Shown: piece after piece, positions 1-13,459 of the stretch | Layout: the number at the start of each line of letters is the position of its first letter | Numbering within the stretch: the stretch's first letter is position 1 | Assembly: GCA_008729055.1 (NCBI GenBank) | Contig: SDUX01000001.1 | Span: forward strand, 3,565,631-3,629,630 | Reading direction: 5' to 3' | DNA: 64,000 nt | Source of the DNA: Pyropia haitanensis | Lineage: Eukaryota > Rhodophyta > Bangiophyceae > Bangiales > Bangiaceae | The notes under the pieces: model-generated | What the model saw: the letters and a program-made list of their open reading frames with translations, nothing else | Told to the model about the DNA's origin: nothing | Database searches by the model: none | Translations under genes and position numbers: made by a program

Positions 1-1213
1 GGCGGGCCCGACGCGTACGCCAACGAGCCCGCCCGCTGGGACGGCCTGCGCGTGCGGTCCGCCGCGCCGTTCAACGCCGAGCCGCCGCCAGACGTCCTCG
101 TCGCGTCGTACCTGACGCCCAACGGGGCGTTTTACGTGCGCAACCACCTGCCCGTGCCGGCCGTCGCGACCGGCGACGGCGCCGACTACCGGCTGTCCGT
201 GGCGGTGCCCGCCGCGGCGGCGGGCGCGCCCGCCGCGGCCGCGTCGGCGGCGGCGGGCCGGTCGTGCGTGCACAGCCTGTCGCTGGCGGACGTGCAGGCG
301 CTGCCGGCGGTGACCATCACCGCGGCCATCCAGTGCGCGGGCAACCGGCGGACGGAAATGTCGGGCCACCGGCCGGTCAAGGGCGGCGCGTGGGACGCGT
401 GCGCCATCAGCAACGCGGCGTGGACGGGCGCGCGGCTGACCGACGTGCTCGCCTCGCTGGGCGTGCCCGACGCGGCCGCGCTCGCCGCCGCGGGCGTGCG
501 GCACGTGGTGTTTGAGGGCGCCGACGCGGACGCGGAGGGCGGCACGTACGGCGCGTCCATCCCGCTCGACGTCCTCGCGCGGGCGACGTGCTCCTCGCGT
601 GGGCGATGAACGGCGAGCCGCTGCCGGCCGACCCGGCGCGCGCCGCTGCGGGTGGTCGCGCCGGGCATTGTCGGCGCGCGCAACGTCAAGTGGGTGACGT
701 CCATCGCGCTGAGCGCGGAGGAGTCCCACTCGCACTGGCAGCGGCGTGACTACAAGGGCTTTTGCCGTCGGTGCGGCTGGAGGACGCGGACTATGACGCG
801 GCGCCGTCCATCCAGGAGCTCCCCATCACGTCGGCCATTGGCGACGTTGCCGTCGCGCCCGACGGGCGGTCCGTCACGGCCCGCGGCTACGCCTACGCCG
901 GCGGCGGCCGGCCCGTCGTGCGGGTGGACGTGTCCGCCGACGGCGGGGAGACGTGGGTGGCCGCGGCGCTGACGGGCGCCGACGGCAGCCGCCGGCGGCG
1001 GCACGCGGCGGGCGGGGGCGGGACTATGGGTGGACGCTCTGGTCCGCGACGCTGCCGCTGCCGCCGGGGGGGGGGGGGAGCTCGTCGTCAAGGCCGTGGA
1101 CAGCTCGTACAACGTGCAGCCAGAGGGGCTCGCGGGCGTGTTGGAACGTGCGGGGGGTGCTGAACAACGCGTGGCACCGGGTGCAGGTGGGGGGGGGGGG
1201 GGGGAACGAGTGA
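1..1213 (+). CDS. SUOX: Sulfite oxidase (molybdopterin enzyme), 5'-truncated by the window and frame-broken
   Basis: Oxidises sulfite to sulfate using a molybdenum cofactor; the plant form is peroxisomal and the animal form mitochondrial. The window begins inside the Moco domain. The signature QCAGNRR, whose cysteine ligates molybdenum in this family, lies at about 331-353. Further family segments follow: [17 protein letters not shown] (about 580-630), [17 protein letters not shown] (about 645-695), [11 protein letters not shown] (about 730-757), [16 protein letters not shown] (about 805-855), then the dimerisation domain with [15 protein letters not shown] (about 915-960), KAVDSSYN (about 1090-1115) and [14 protein letters not shown] (about 1143-1185), with a stop at 1211. 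These segments lie in all three frames, with breaks near 590, 640, 757, 1015-1025, 1067-1077 and 1135-1142, and no stop codon inside a conserved block. It is either an intact gene with consensus indels or a young pseudogene; I favour the former. The N-terminus is outside the window, so localisation cannot be judged. Confidence 0.85.
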
Positions 1214-1421
1214 CCCCCCTGCCGCACCCGGCCGTGTGGCAGCGCCGCCACGTACCCCACAGCGGCACGCGCGACGGCTGCACGTGCATGAAGCGCAGGT
1301 GGAGCCCACACAGACGAAAGAGCCCCGGTTCATTAGAAGGAAACACACATAGAATAGAGCGCGAAAAGAAGAGAAGATACGGATACGAGTAGAGGAAGGA
1401 AAGGGAAGAGGCAGAGCGCCA

Positions 1422-2311
1422 TCACAGCCACACGAGCAGAGCAGCGCTGGCCTCACTTGCCGCCGCCTGCCCCTCCCCACCCCCCCCTTGTTCACCGCCG
1501 CCGCCGCCTTGGCCACCGCCGCCAGCCGCGCGGCGTGGCCCGCCGCGACGCCCTCGACGGTGAGGCCGCCGGCGACCGTCCCCCCCGCGCCACGCCCCCC
1601 CCCCCCCGCGCCGCCCCCCCCGCGCCGGCCCCAGGCAGGCCGCCCAGCCCGCCCCGGCGCCGCCGCCCCGGCCGGCGGGCCGCGGGTCATCCCCGTAGCC
1701 GGGCACCCGGAGCGACCAGCTGCGGGAGAGGTGCAGCGCCACGTCCGCGCGTCGAGCGTCTTGGACTTGCGGTGGGCGCGCCAGGCGGCAGGCCGCGAGG
1801 GTGACCGACTCGACAAATTCGTCGGCGTGCTCTTGGAGAAACTGCGGGCGGAGGGGGGGGGGGGCGGGGGGGGGGGGGGGGTGGGGAGCAAGGGAATGCG
1901 GGCAGGTGGGCATGCACGAAAAAAGGCGCGCCACGACACAACCGTGTCACGGGAATGAGCCGGCAGGGGTAGGACCATCGACCAACGCAACGTCAAGCCA
2001 CCAGAGGAGGGAGGAAACGTCAGCAAGAGCAGCCAGCGCCAAAGCGCTCGGACGGCCAGGCCAGACTAGCGCGGCGCCACCCGCGCGGGAAGCCACACCA
2101 CAGGAAGTGACGGTCGCACGGCCGTTCGATACGCCCCGCCACGCGCGTGCACAAGGCGTCGCCGCCCGCACACAGCCTCGACACACCCTAGCTAGCCACA
2201 CGCACACGTCCACGTGCACGAAGCGGGGGCCACTGCACCACCACACGCACCTCCTCGACGTCCGCGTCGAGCGTTTCTCCTGGCGCCACCTCCTGCAACA
2301 GCTCTACCAGC
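1422..2311 (-). CDS. TAF12: TFIID/SAGA subunit TAF12 (histone-fold protein), C-terminal exons
   Basis: TAF12 pairs with TAF4 (TFIID) or Ada1 (SAGA) through an H2B-like histone fold in RNA polymerase II initiation. Exon 2311-2251 reads LVELLQEVAPGETLDADVEE, the start of the fold; it is preceded by an AG (2313-2312) and ends at GT (2250-2249). After a 409-nt intron with acceptor CAG at 1844-1842, exon 1841 downward reads FLQEHADEFVESVTLAACRLA, then HRKSKTLDARDVALHLSRSW and RVPGYGDD. This is the TAF12 order: loop, long alpha-2, DVxLHLERxW and P-G-[FY]-G. The HRKSKTLDAR stretch is out of frame because of one extra base at about 1774-1776 and one missing near 1745-1748, two compensating indels. 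The downstream tail (HAARLAAVAKAAAAV, about 1545-1490) fits the family's C-terminal helix only after another frame change, so the stop at 1422 is approximate. Exons N-terminal to 2311 were not found. The gene is convergent with sulfite oxidase. Confidence 0.8.
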
Positions 2312-3898
2312 CTGGGCCACCACCAGCAGCGGCCGGAGCGCCACCACACCACGACCAGCAAGACCCACCCCACAACCGTAGCCAGCTCACCCACCACACC
2401 GCATGTCAGGCACCAAAGGCAGCGCATCGTCGTTAGGCACAGCACACCCGACGGCGAGCTCAGCAGCGCTACCCGTGGCAAACATACAAACCTCTGCTGA
2501 GTGGCCCTCCGCGAGCAACAGAGGCCGCCTGCGCCGCCGGCCCTACATCAAGACCACCCGGCGGCCACACCCGCCTCCCTCCCCTCGTTCCAGCCACGAG
2601 GTCCCCTCCACCCTCCCTCCTCTGCTGTTGACTTGCCCCGACGGGCGCCACTCTCACAGGCCCCCACAAACACATGGCGACGATGTCCGCTGCCGCCCCA
2701 ACTCTGCGCGGCGGGTGTACGTCGGTGGCGCGCGGCAACTACTCAATACATCCCCACAACCAGTCCACCAGCCCACAGCAACGCGTGCGCGCCGTTCACA
2801 CAGAAAGAGGCACGCAGGGAGGCGGGGGGGGGGGGGGGGGGAGGAAGCAACCAGGCCGCAACAACCTACTTGGCGCGGGGCAGCAGCTCCCTGCTCTCTG
2901 GCGACACAAAACTGCGGGGCACGCCGCCCTTGGCACCACCAGGTGTCGCCATGGCCGCTCCCCCAGTCGTAGACCGCGGCCGGGGGGGTGGGGGGGGAGA
3001 AGACGTGGCAGAAAGGCCGCAGGCAAGCTAGCAGCGCCGCCGCAGACAAAAACACTCTGGCTATCGCTCCACCGCTGCAGCCGGCGCTGTTTGTCGGAGC
3101 CTTGGCAAGAGAATATGCAGCGGCGCACCAGCGGGGGCCACACGCGGAGCAGGGGGGGGGGGGGGTTGAACGAAGGGGCCAGGACACCCGGGCGAGGAGG
3201 GAGCAGTCGCCTGCAGCCTGTGCCGACAGGGAGGGAAACAAACAAAAAAAAAGAGCAGGAAGGCAACGCTGGGTCAATGGCAGCGACGGGGGGGGGACGA
3301 AAGGCACCGCGTTCAGAGAGGGACGCGGACGAGGGAGGGAGCGGGGAGAAGCCGCACGCACGGCAGTAGTGCGGGGAGGGTGGCGACTGGCGCCGCGACC
3401 AAGGCGCGGGGAAACGGGGCCAGCCGCAGTGTGACGCGGACCATTCCTCTGCGGACATACAATTATATTAAATTGATAAAGAAAGTACGTATTTCATTCG
3501 AATGTCACGTGGAACGTGAGACAGTCATTCCCATTATAGAATGGACACGTTGCATGGCACCTTGGTTGCTTCGTCTGCATCGATCAGCCGGCGCATCTCT
3601 GATGACCAGGACGCAACAGTCTATGGCTGCACCAGTCCCCATGGAGGCTCTCTGTGGGGACAGCCGGCGGTGGCGTCAGCATCCTCTTGCGGCCGGTCGC
3701 CTGCAGCATGAACGCGGAACGCCGCGGCCTGCTGTGACCGTGTGGCTCTGTCGCTCCGTGCTTCCCACAGCACCCACCGCAGCAGCCTCGCACACGGCCG
3801 TTCGCCAAAACGTTCAGCACCCCACACCAAGAGGACCACGAGTGAAGAAGAAAAAAAAGGGGTACGGGCCGTGCCCAATAGTACGCCCAGAGCGACAC
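2312..3898. other. Non-coding or unresolved; upstream part of TAF12
   Basis: The 5' exons and promoter of TAF12 should lie here on the minus strand, but no segment could be matched to them. Overlapping open frames exist on both strands and look like composition artefacts. There are G runs at 2823-2841 and 3152-3165. A less GC-rich stretch (about 3450-3560) precedes the 3' end of the TIC236-like gene. No other recognisable feature was seen. Confidence 0.4.
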
Positions 3899-4097
3899 TC
3901 AGTCCGCAACGCGAGCAGCACCGCCCACCGGCGGGGCGGCCGGCAAGGGTGGCCGCGCGGGTGCCGCGGGCGCGCTCGCCGCGGGTGCGGCCGCCGCCGC
4001 CACCCCCCCACCCAGCGCGCCCGCCACCGCGGGCGTCTGGCCGGGGCGTGCGGCTCCGCCCCGCCGGCAGCCGCAGCCGGGCGGGACGGCACACCCC

Positions 4098-4129
<32 letters not shown>

Positions 4130-4558
4130 TCGGCCCCCGGCGGCCGGCCGCCCCCCCCCCGGCGGCCGCCGCCCCGCGCCGCCGCCGCGGCCGCGGCAGC
4201 AGCCGCCTCCCGCCGCCGCCGCCGCCGCCGGCGGCTCCACCCCGACCACCGCAGCGCGGCGCGCGCGGCGAGCCGCCCGTCCGCGTCCGCGTCGAGCCCA
4301 AACGCGCAGCGCCTCGGCCGGGAAGAGCCGCACGCCCGCGCGGTCGCCCCCCCGCGGAGCGGCGGAGGCGCGCCGACCACGCGGCCCGCGTCGGCCTCGA
4401 CGCCAAAGCCCAGGTCCCGCACCCGCGCCGCGTCGTCGTACGCCCAGCCGGGGTCGGCCCAGCCCCAGCGGGGCTTGCGCGCGTCGCCGCCCGACGTGGG
4501 GGGGGCCGCCCGCCAAAGAAAGGGGGGAGGCGGCCGCGGCAACGCCCCAGGCGCCCGT

Positions 4559-4606
<48 letters not shown>

Positions 4607-7600
4607 GCCGCCGACGCCAATGCCGCCGCCGCCGGCGAGGCCGGCCGTGACGCCGCCCCCTTCACCCCCCCCAACGCCGTCCCCCGCGTGCACAATGGCC
4701 GGGTGGAGGCGCCAGCGGACCGCCCCCGCCTTGCCGCCGACCGACACGGTCGCGGCGAGGACGCGGGCGAGCACCTCGGGCAGCGCGCCGCGGCCGCGCG
4801 CGAGCGCGCGGTTGATCTCGTCGAGCCGCGCCGACACGACGGCGGCGGCCCCCCCCGCGTCGGGGGGCGTCGCCAAAGCCGTCGACGCCCCAGCCGCCGG
4901 CCGCGTCGCCGCCGCCGCCGACGGGCAGCAGCTCCACGTGGTCGGTCCAGCGGCTGGCGCGGGCGCCGCGGATCCGCAGGCGGAGCGTCTCGTCCTCGAG
5001 GGTGATGGTGAGCACCGGGTCGGGCCGCCCGCCGCGTCAAACGTCGCCTCGTTGACCGCGCCGCGCTGATGACCAGCCGTGAGGTGAGGGCGGCCACCTC
5101 CCCCGACGGGAAGGTGAGCGTGCCGTCGGGCAGCGGGTGCCGCGCGGTCCCGTTGACCGTCACCGTGCCCGTCGCGGTAATGTTGAGCACGTACGGGTAG
5201 ACGACGCGGAGGTCCTTGCCCAGCGACAGCGTCACCCCGTCCAGTCGAACGTCGGGGAGCTTGTCGTCGGCGGCGGCGGCGGCGGCGGCGCGGCGCCATC
5301 CGCGGGCGCCCCCGTCCCTCCCGCCGCCGCCACGCCCGCGCGTCCGCGTCGGCGCCGAGCGCCACGCCCGGCGGCAGGCCCAGCGGGGCGACGCCGAGGC
5401 CACCCGCCGCGCCCCCCCCCGGGAGGTTTCCCGGCGCGGCGCCGCCAAAGCGAGCACCCCCCCCCCCCCCGCCCCCCCCCCCCCCCCCCCCCGCCCCCCC
5501 CCGACTCCCTCGCCGCCGCGGCGCGGCCGCCGCTCGCCGCGCCCGCCAGGCTGCCGACCGGGTCGCCCACCAGCACCACCCCGTGGGAGAGGGTGACCCC
5601 CCCCGACAGGACGGGCGCGTCGCCCGCGCCCGCGACCGTCACCCGCGCCGACGCGAGGCCGCTGTACCGCCCCGCCACGCGCAGCGGCACGTCGGGGCGG
5701 TGATGACCAGCGGGGCGGCGGCCCACCACGGGGCGGCGGCGGCGCCGCCCGCCGGCGGCCGCGGCCGCGCCGCAAACATCCGGTGGTCGGCCGTCGGCGG
5801 CCGGCCGCCGGCGGCGGCCGCCTCCCGCGCCGCCGCCACGCCGAGCGCCGCCGTCAGCGGCAGCGCGCCGCGGGCAGACAGGCGGCGGCCGCCGACGCGC
5901 GCCGACGCGGAGCGGACGTGCAGGACGCCGCCGTGGACGACCGCCACTTCGGCCTTGACGTCCTCGAGGGGCTCCGCCACCGCGGCGGGCCACAGGCGCC
6001 CGCCCGCCACCGACGCAAAGCCGCTCACGTGCGGCGCGCGCACCGTGCCGCGGACGCGGACGAGGAGGTCGGCGGTGCCGTCAACGACGCCCACGTCGGG
6101 GGGCGAGCGCGGACAGCAGCAGCAGCCCGTGCTTGCGCACCTCGAGGTCCACCTTGAGGCTGTCGTCAACGTCGGCCGCCGCCGCGCCGCCGTCGGCGCC
6201 GTCACGGCCGGCCGCGTAGGCGTCTGCCGGCGGCCCCGCCGCCGCCGCCGCCGCCGCCGCCGCGCCTGGCCCAGCGCCGGCCGACGACACTGGGCGGACG
6301 GGCGGCGGGCGTCCGTCGCCGTCGGCGGCCGCCGCGTCTGCGTCGGCCACCACCGCCGCCGCCGCCGCCGCCGCGTGCACGCCCACCAGGCGGCGCTGGA
6401 GGGCGACGAGCGCCGCCGGCCGCGCGGGCGCCGACACGACGAGCGAAAACTTTTCGCCCGGCCGCGGCGCGACGTGCGCCAGCTGCCGCCGCCACCGCCC
6501 CCGCGGCGGCGGCGGGGGCGCCCCCCGCGGGCGCCGCCGTCGGCCGGCGGGTCCCCCTCCACCCGTCCGGCTCATCGTACGCCCACTCGTCCTCCCCACC
6601 GTCGGCGCGGGGCGCGTCGCCGCCGTCGCCGCCGTCGATCGCGCCGCGGGGCCCCGCCGGCGGCGGCGCGCCCGCCGCAGCCCCCCGCGGCCGGCGGGCG
6701 GCGCGTCGTCGGGGCCGCCCTCCCCCCCCGCCCCCCGCGCGCGCGGGCACGTGGCCGCCGACGCGCGCGTCGACGCGCACGTCGACGCGCCCCCCCTCCC
6801 ACAGCGCCGCGACCTTGGCCCCCCGCACCCGCGTGCGCTGCCACCGCGCCGCGGCTCCACGCCGCCGCCGCCGCCGCGCGCGGCGCGCCAACACTCCCCG
6901 ACAGCGCGACCGACCCGACACGTGGCCGCCCAGCCGCAGCTGCGCCGGCGTGTAGGCCGCGAGCGCCCGCGCCGACGCGTGGGCAAACACGCCGTGGCCG
7001 CGGAGCTCGCCGGTCGTCAGCGACAGCCGCCCGCCCGCCGATACGGACAGCCGCGGGGCGCCCGCCGGGGGGGGGGTGCTCCCGGACCGCGCCGCCGGCG
7101 CGGGGGTGCTCTCGGCGGCCGCCGCCACCGCCGCGGCCGCCGCCGCGGATGAGGACGCGCAGGAGAGGCGCTCCAGGGTGATGGCGCCGTCGGCCAGGTG
7201 CGCCGCCGCGTCGACGCGGCCGAGCGAGTGGGGGCCCAGCCGCACGCTGTTGCCCGTTAGCGTCACGTCCACGGTCGTGTGCAGCAGCCGACGCACAAGG
7301 TCGGGGGAGACGCCGCCAGTGACGGCGGGCTCCCCCGCCGCTTCTCCAGCTCCTCTGGCTGCAGACGGCGGTGCGGGTGGGGCCGCCTCGACGGGATGGG
7401 AACCCGCCGGGGACTCCCCCGGCGGGGCAGCGGCGGGCTGATAGAGACCGCCCTCGGGCGTGTGTGCGGACATCGTCGCACCGGCTGGCCGCGGGGAGAC
7501 GGCCGCGGCCAGCGCTGGCGCGCCCACCGCGCCACCCGCCAGCGGGTTCCCGTGCACACCGTGCCGCACAGCCACAGCCCATGGCGGCCACAGCGCGGCC

Positions 7601-8742
7601 GCCTCCCCAGCGGTGACGCGACCGCTACCGCTGCCGCCGCCGCCGCCGTCGCCGCCGACGCCGCCGCTCGTCGAGCCGCCACGGGCCACGACAGCCGCGG
7701 CACGCACGGCCCCCCCGCCGTCCCCCTCCCCCCCATCGGCGGCGGCGGTTGCCCGCGGCTCGCGCCGCCGCCACCGTCCGCCGGCGCCGACAGCGGCAGC
7801 GGCGGCTGGCCGCCGCCGCCGGCCGCCGGTGGCGGCCGGTACGCCGCGGTGAGGCTGCCGTGAAAGGTGCCGCGGAGGTCCGACAGCGCCGGCAGGGGCG
7901 TCGGCGGCCGCTTGCCGCGGCCCGCCGCGACCGCCGGCGGCGGCGCCACCCCCCCCGGCCCCGCGCCCGGCGTCGACGGCGCGGCGGGCGCGTCCGCGCC
8001 GCGGCGCGCGGCCTCGGTGGTGGCGCGGACGTAGGCGTCAAACCAGGCGAGCTGCTGCTGCAGCGGCACGTCGGGCACCTTCCAGGTGTCGGGGTCCGCC
8101 GCGGCGGCGGGCGGCGCCCCGCGGCCACGGCCGGCAGCGGCGGCGGCACCCCCCCCCCCCCCTGCTCCCGCCGTCGCGCCCCCCCGCGACGGCACGGCGG
8201 CGAGCACGTGCAGCATGTCCCGCACGTCCAGCCGCGGCGCGACCGCCTTGACCTCCCACCCCGCCGCGGCGGCGGCGGCCGCCGGCGTTGGCGCGGCGGC
8301 GGGCCCCTCCCACGGCGGCAGGTCGGCGCGCGCCTCGACGTGCACCTCGGAGCGGCGGCGGCGGACGACCGCCCGCTGCACCACCACCGTCCGGTCCAGC
8401 CACAGCACGTCGGCGGCGGCGGCAGACAGGCGCGCGGCGCCCACCGCGGGCCGCTCCACCGCGACGCTCCCCCGCGCGCTGTGCGACGGCACGTCCGCGT
8501 CGAGGCGGCCCGACAGGATGCCCGCCGCGGCGGGCGTGCCCGACAGCGCGCCAAGGTCCACCGCCGCCGCGTCGACGGCGAGGCGGGCAGAGCCGAGGCC
8601 GGCAGGCGCGGCGAGGCGCGCGGCAAACGCCGCCCGCCCGCGGCGGATGGTCAGCGCCGCCTCGCCAGTCGCCGCGGCGGCGGCGACGCGGATGAGGTCG
8701 CCGGGCTGGTCGGGGCGCGGCGCGCGCGCCGCCGCGGCGGGC

Positions 8743-8790
<48 letters not shown>

Positions 8791-9382
8791 GCCCCCCGCC
8801 GGTGCGCGTCGACGAGCGTGATGTCGAGCGTGTCGGTCGACGCGCGGAGGGTGCCGCGGAGGGTGGACGGAAAGGCCACCCCGTTGAAGCGCAGCCGCCG
8901 CAGCGCGAGCGCGCCGTCGGCCGAGACGAGCTCCGACTCGGGCGACCGCGGCAGCGCCGTCGCGCCGGGCGGCACGAGCAGCCGCTCCTGCAGGACGCCC
9001 GCAAAGCACGACTCGGCCGAGATGGACAGCGGCGGCAGCCGGCCGAGCGTGTCGCGCACCGACGCGGTCGCGGCCGCGGCGGCGGCGGCCGCCGCCGCGG
9101 GCGCCGCCGCCGCCGCACCGGCCGGTGCCGCCGCGCCGCCGCCGCCGCCGGGGTTGAGGTGCCACGCGAGCCGCCGCGCGTCAAAGCCGCGGACGACGGT
9201 GTTGATCTTGACCCGCCGCGCCGCCGGCGGGTCGCCCGCCCGCAGGTGGACGACGCCCGAAAAGTCGCCGCCGCCGAGCAGGGACGGCGGCGGCTCCCCG
9301 CCGCCCGTGGGGGGTGGCACCGCCACAGACGCGGCCGGCTGCTGACGGTCCGCAGCGGGGGGGGGGGGGCGGGGACGGACGG

Positions 9383-9416
<34 letters not shown>

Positions 9417-10215
9417 GAGGCGGCAGGGGCGGCGTCCGTGCGCGCCGCCGCCGCCTGTGGTGGGGGGGGGGCGCCCGGCGCGGGCGGGTCGGGCGCCGAC
9501 ACGGGCGGCGGCGGGCCGGCCTCGGCGGCGGCCGCCGCCGCGGCGGGCCCCGCAGCGTCCGCTGCCGCCACGGCCGCCGCCGACCGCGCCGCCAGCGCCC
9601 CCCCAGCGCGACCCCGTCGGCCGGTGCGGGCGGCAGCGCGGCCGGCGCGGCGGTCGTGGTCACGGCGGGCGGCCGCAGCGTGGCCGCCGCGGCCGCCGCC
9701 GCCGCCGCCGCCCGCCGCGCGCGCGCGGCGACCCGCCCCGCCGGCGGCGGCGCGCCCGCCGCGGCCGGCGCATTGGCGGCAGCGGCGGGCGCGGCGGCCG
9801 ACGGCGGCGGCGGCGGCCGGGCCAGCAGGTCGCGGGGCTCCATCGACGGCGGCGCGGCGGCGTCGGCCGCCGCCCCCCCCCCGGCGGCAGCGCCCCCCCC
9901 CCCCCCGTCACAGAGGCTCACCGCCGGCGGCGGCCCGACGGTGCGCCACACGACCTTGACGCGCGCATCGTCGACGGGCCCGACGACCGCCACGTCCGCG
10001 TCGAGCGGGCCGAGCGCGGCGGCCGCCGCGGCGCCGCCGTCGCCACCATACGTGCGGAGCAGCCACGAGCCGTCGACGCCCGCGACGCGGACGGCCGCGA
10101 CGAGCGTGTCGCCGGGCCGCGCCGCCGCGAGCGTGCCGTCGTCAAGGTCAAAGACCGCGGCGGGGGGCGGGGGCATCCCCGCCGGCCCCGCCGGGACGCC
10201 CGCCGCCCGGCCACT

Positions 10216-10268
<53 letters not shown>

Positions 10269-10598
10269 TGCCACCGCCACCGGTGCCGCCACCGCCGCCG
10301 CCGCCGCCGGCCGACAGGCGGGACGGCGCCTTGGGCGACCGCGGGTGGTGCACCGGCCGCGAGATGCCCCAGTCGTTTGCGGCGGTCAGGTCCATGTACA
10401 GGCCGCCCGAGGTGGTGAGCGAGCCCCCGCCCGCCACCGGCGCCACCGCCGCCCGCGACGCGTGCAGCGTAAAGACGCCCGCGGCGGCGTCCCACGTCCA
10501 GTCCGCGTCGGCCGACAGCAGGGGGAGCTTGTCCAGCAGCACGGGCGCGGCGGGGCCCGCCCAGGGGCGGCCGCGCCAGCAGCGGCGCCGCCGCCGCC

Positions 10599-10651
<53 letters not shown>

Positions 10652-11236
10652 TCCTGCCGCCGCCGCGACCGCCGCCGCCGCCGCCGCCGCCGCGGCCGCC
10701 CCCCCCCCGCTGTGCGTGCGCCCCCCCACCGACGCCGCCGGCGGCACCGTCTCGGTCCAGCCCGCCAGCACCGGCGCGTAGAGCGGCCCGCTCATGCGGG
10801 CCTGCCCCCGCAGCGACGCGACGATCGGCACGCACTGGCGGACGGCAAACGTGTCGAGCAGCGCGTCGGCCGACACGGGCCGCACCACCCCCACCAGGTC
10901 GTACCCGCGGTCCAGGTCGACGCTGCCACCACCGTCAGCGGCAGCGCGCCGAGCGCGCCCGTCGGCCCGTCAAAAAAGACGGTCGTGTCGTCAAAGCGGA
11001 GGCGCCCCGTCACGCCACGCAGCGCCGGCACGTCCGGGTCGGGGTGGAAGCGCAGCGCCACGTCGCCGAGCACCGCGTCGCCGTGGAGCTCGGGCGTCGG
11101 CGACGAGCGGCGAAACGCGACCGACAGCCGCGCCGCGAGGCGGCCCGCGTCGGAGCGGAAGGGCGCGTTGAGGACCGCCGCGACGTCGCGCGTCGCCACC
11201 CCGTCCGCGTCCACGTCGACCGTCACGAGCGGCCGC

Positions 11237-11298
<62 letters not shown>

Positions 11299-11710
11299 GC
11301 CCCGCCGGGGGGGGGGGGGAGCAGGTCCGCCACCGCCGCCCGCACGTGGGCGGTGAGGGTGCCCCCGACGCGGGCCGCGCCCGCACCGTCGCGGTGATCA
11401 CCGCGGAGAGGAGCGAGTGGGGCGACACGCCGCCGGGCGTGGCCGCCGACGCGGCGGCGGGGGGGGGCCACCGGCGTCGCCGCCGCGGCCGCCCGCGGGC
11501 GTGGCCGCCGCCGCCCCTACCGGCGCCGTCGCCCCCGCCATCGCCACCGCTTCCGGGAGCGACGACGGACGTGGCGGCGCGACGGGCGCCACCCCCCCAG
11601 CCGCCGGCGGCGTGCCCGCCACCCACGACGCCAGCCGCACGCTGCGGCCGCCGCCGGGCAGGCACGCGGGCTCCCACCCACTGCCCACCGCGGCCGCCGC
11701 CACCGCCGCC

Positions 11711-11772
<62 letters not shown>

Positions 11773-12558
11773 CGCCGCGGCGGCCAGCAGCACCCGCCCG
11801 CCACGGCGGCGGCCGGCGGCGGCGGCGTCAAACGCCGCCCACGGGGACAGCGCCGCCGCGGCGGGCGCGGCGGCGGTCGGCTGGCGGCCGGCGCCGGTGG
11901 CGGGCGGCGCGCCCCCCCCCCCCCCCCCCCTCCCCCCCCCTCCGAGCCGGCGGGCGCACGGCCAGCGTCCGCCCCTGCCCCCCCCTCCCCCCCCACTCGT
12001 GGCGGCGGCGGCGGCGGCGGCGGCGGTGGGGGTGGCTCCCCCCCCAGCGGGCAACGTCCGCCCCCAGCGCCACGTCCACATCCACGTCCACGCCAGCAAG
12101 GACGACGGTCTCCCCCCGGTGGCCATAGTCCCCCACCCGCGCGGCGGTCAGCGCGACCGTCCCGCCGCGCAGCCGCACGTGGCGCACCGCGACGGGCGCG
12201 GCGCGGCCGACCGCCGCGCGCACCCGGTCGCGGACCGCGTCGGCGGCGGCCGCCGCGGCCGCCGCCTCTGCCGTCGCGGTGGTGGCGGCGGCGGCGGCGG
12301 CCGCGTCGGGCGCCGCCGCCGCCGCGGCGCCGACATCCCACTCGGCGCCCGCGACGGGCACGCCGTCGACGAGGACGGGCGGCAGCAGCCGCTGCCGCAG
12401 GTGGACGACCGGCCCGTGGAGGACAATGCCCACGCGGACGGGTCCGCCGGCGGGCGCGCCGTCCCGGCGGGCCCACGGTGGCAGCCAGCGGGGTAGCCCC
12501 ACCAGCCGCACGTCCACCGCCCGCGCAGACACGTCTGGCGCCGTCGACGGCGGCGGGT

Positions 12559-12610
<52 letters not shown>

Positions 12611-12888
12611 CCCTCCCCCCGCCGGCGCCACCGCCGGCGCCAGCACCACGTCGGCCAGCCGCACGCCGGGCGTCGGCAGCAGCAGCAGCCGCACCAGCCG
12701 CCGGTACGTCAGCGGCCGGCCGCCCGCGCCGCCGCCGCCGCCGCCGGTCGCGTCGGCGGCGGCGGCGGCGACCGCCGCGCGGAGCGCCGCGTCCGCGGCG
12801 GCCACCGCCGCGGCGGCGGCGGCGGCGGCGGCGGTGAGGGCGGCGGCGGCGGCCAGCTGCAGCAGCCGCTCCCACAGGGGGTGCGGCC

Positions 12889-12932
<44 letters not shown>

Positions 12933-13005
12933 GGCGGGGGGGGGGGGCCACCACCACCCCCGCCTCGAGGGGGGGACGGCGGCCGCCGCCCGGGGGGAAC
13001 CGCCC

Positions 13006-13040
<35 letters not shown>

Positions 13041-13290
13041 GACGGCGGCGGCGCCCCCGCCAGCCCGCCGCCGCCACCCCCGACCGCGGCCGCCGCGGCG
13101 GCGCGGCGACGCGGCGCGGGGGCGGGCGCGTCGACGGCGGCGGCGGCAGCACCGACACCCCTCCTGCCGCCGTCGCTGCCGTCGCCGCCGCCGCCGCCGC
13201 CGCCGCGAGCCGCGGCGCGCCGGCGCAGCGGGCGGGCGCCGCCGCCGCCGCCGCCCGCCCAGCCGGCCACCCCCCGCCGGCCCGCCACGC

Positions 13291-13321
<31 letters not shown>

Positions 13322-13378
13322 CGCGGCCGCCCCGCCCGACCGCCGCCGACAGACTGGGGCGCCGCGACGGGGGCGGCC

Positions 13379-13409
<31 letters not shown>

Positions 13410-13421
13410 GTGGTGCCCGCC

Positions 13422-13459
<38 letters not shown>

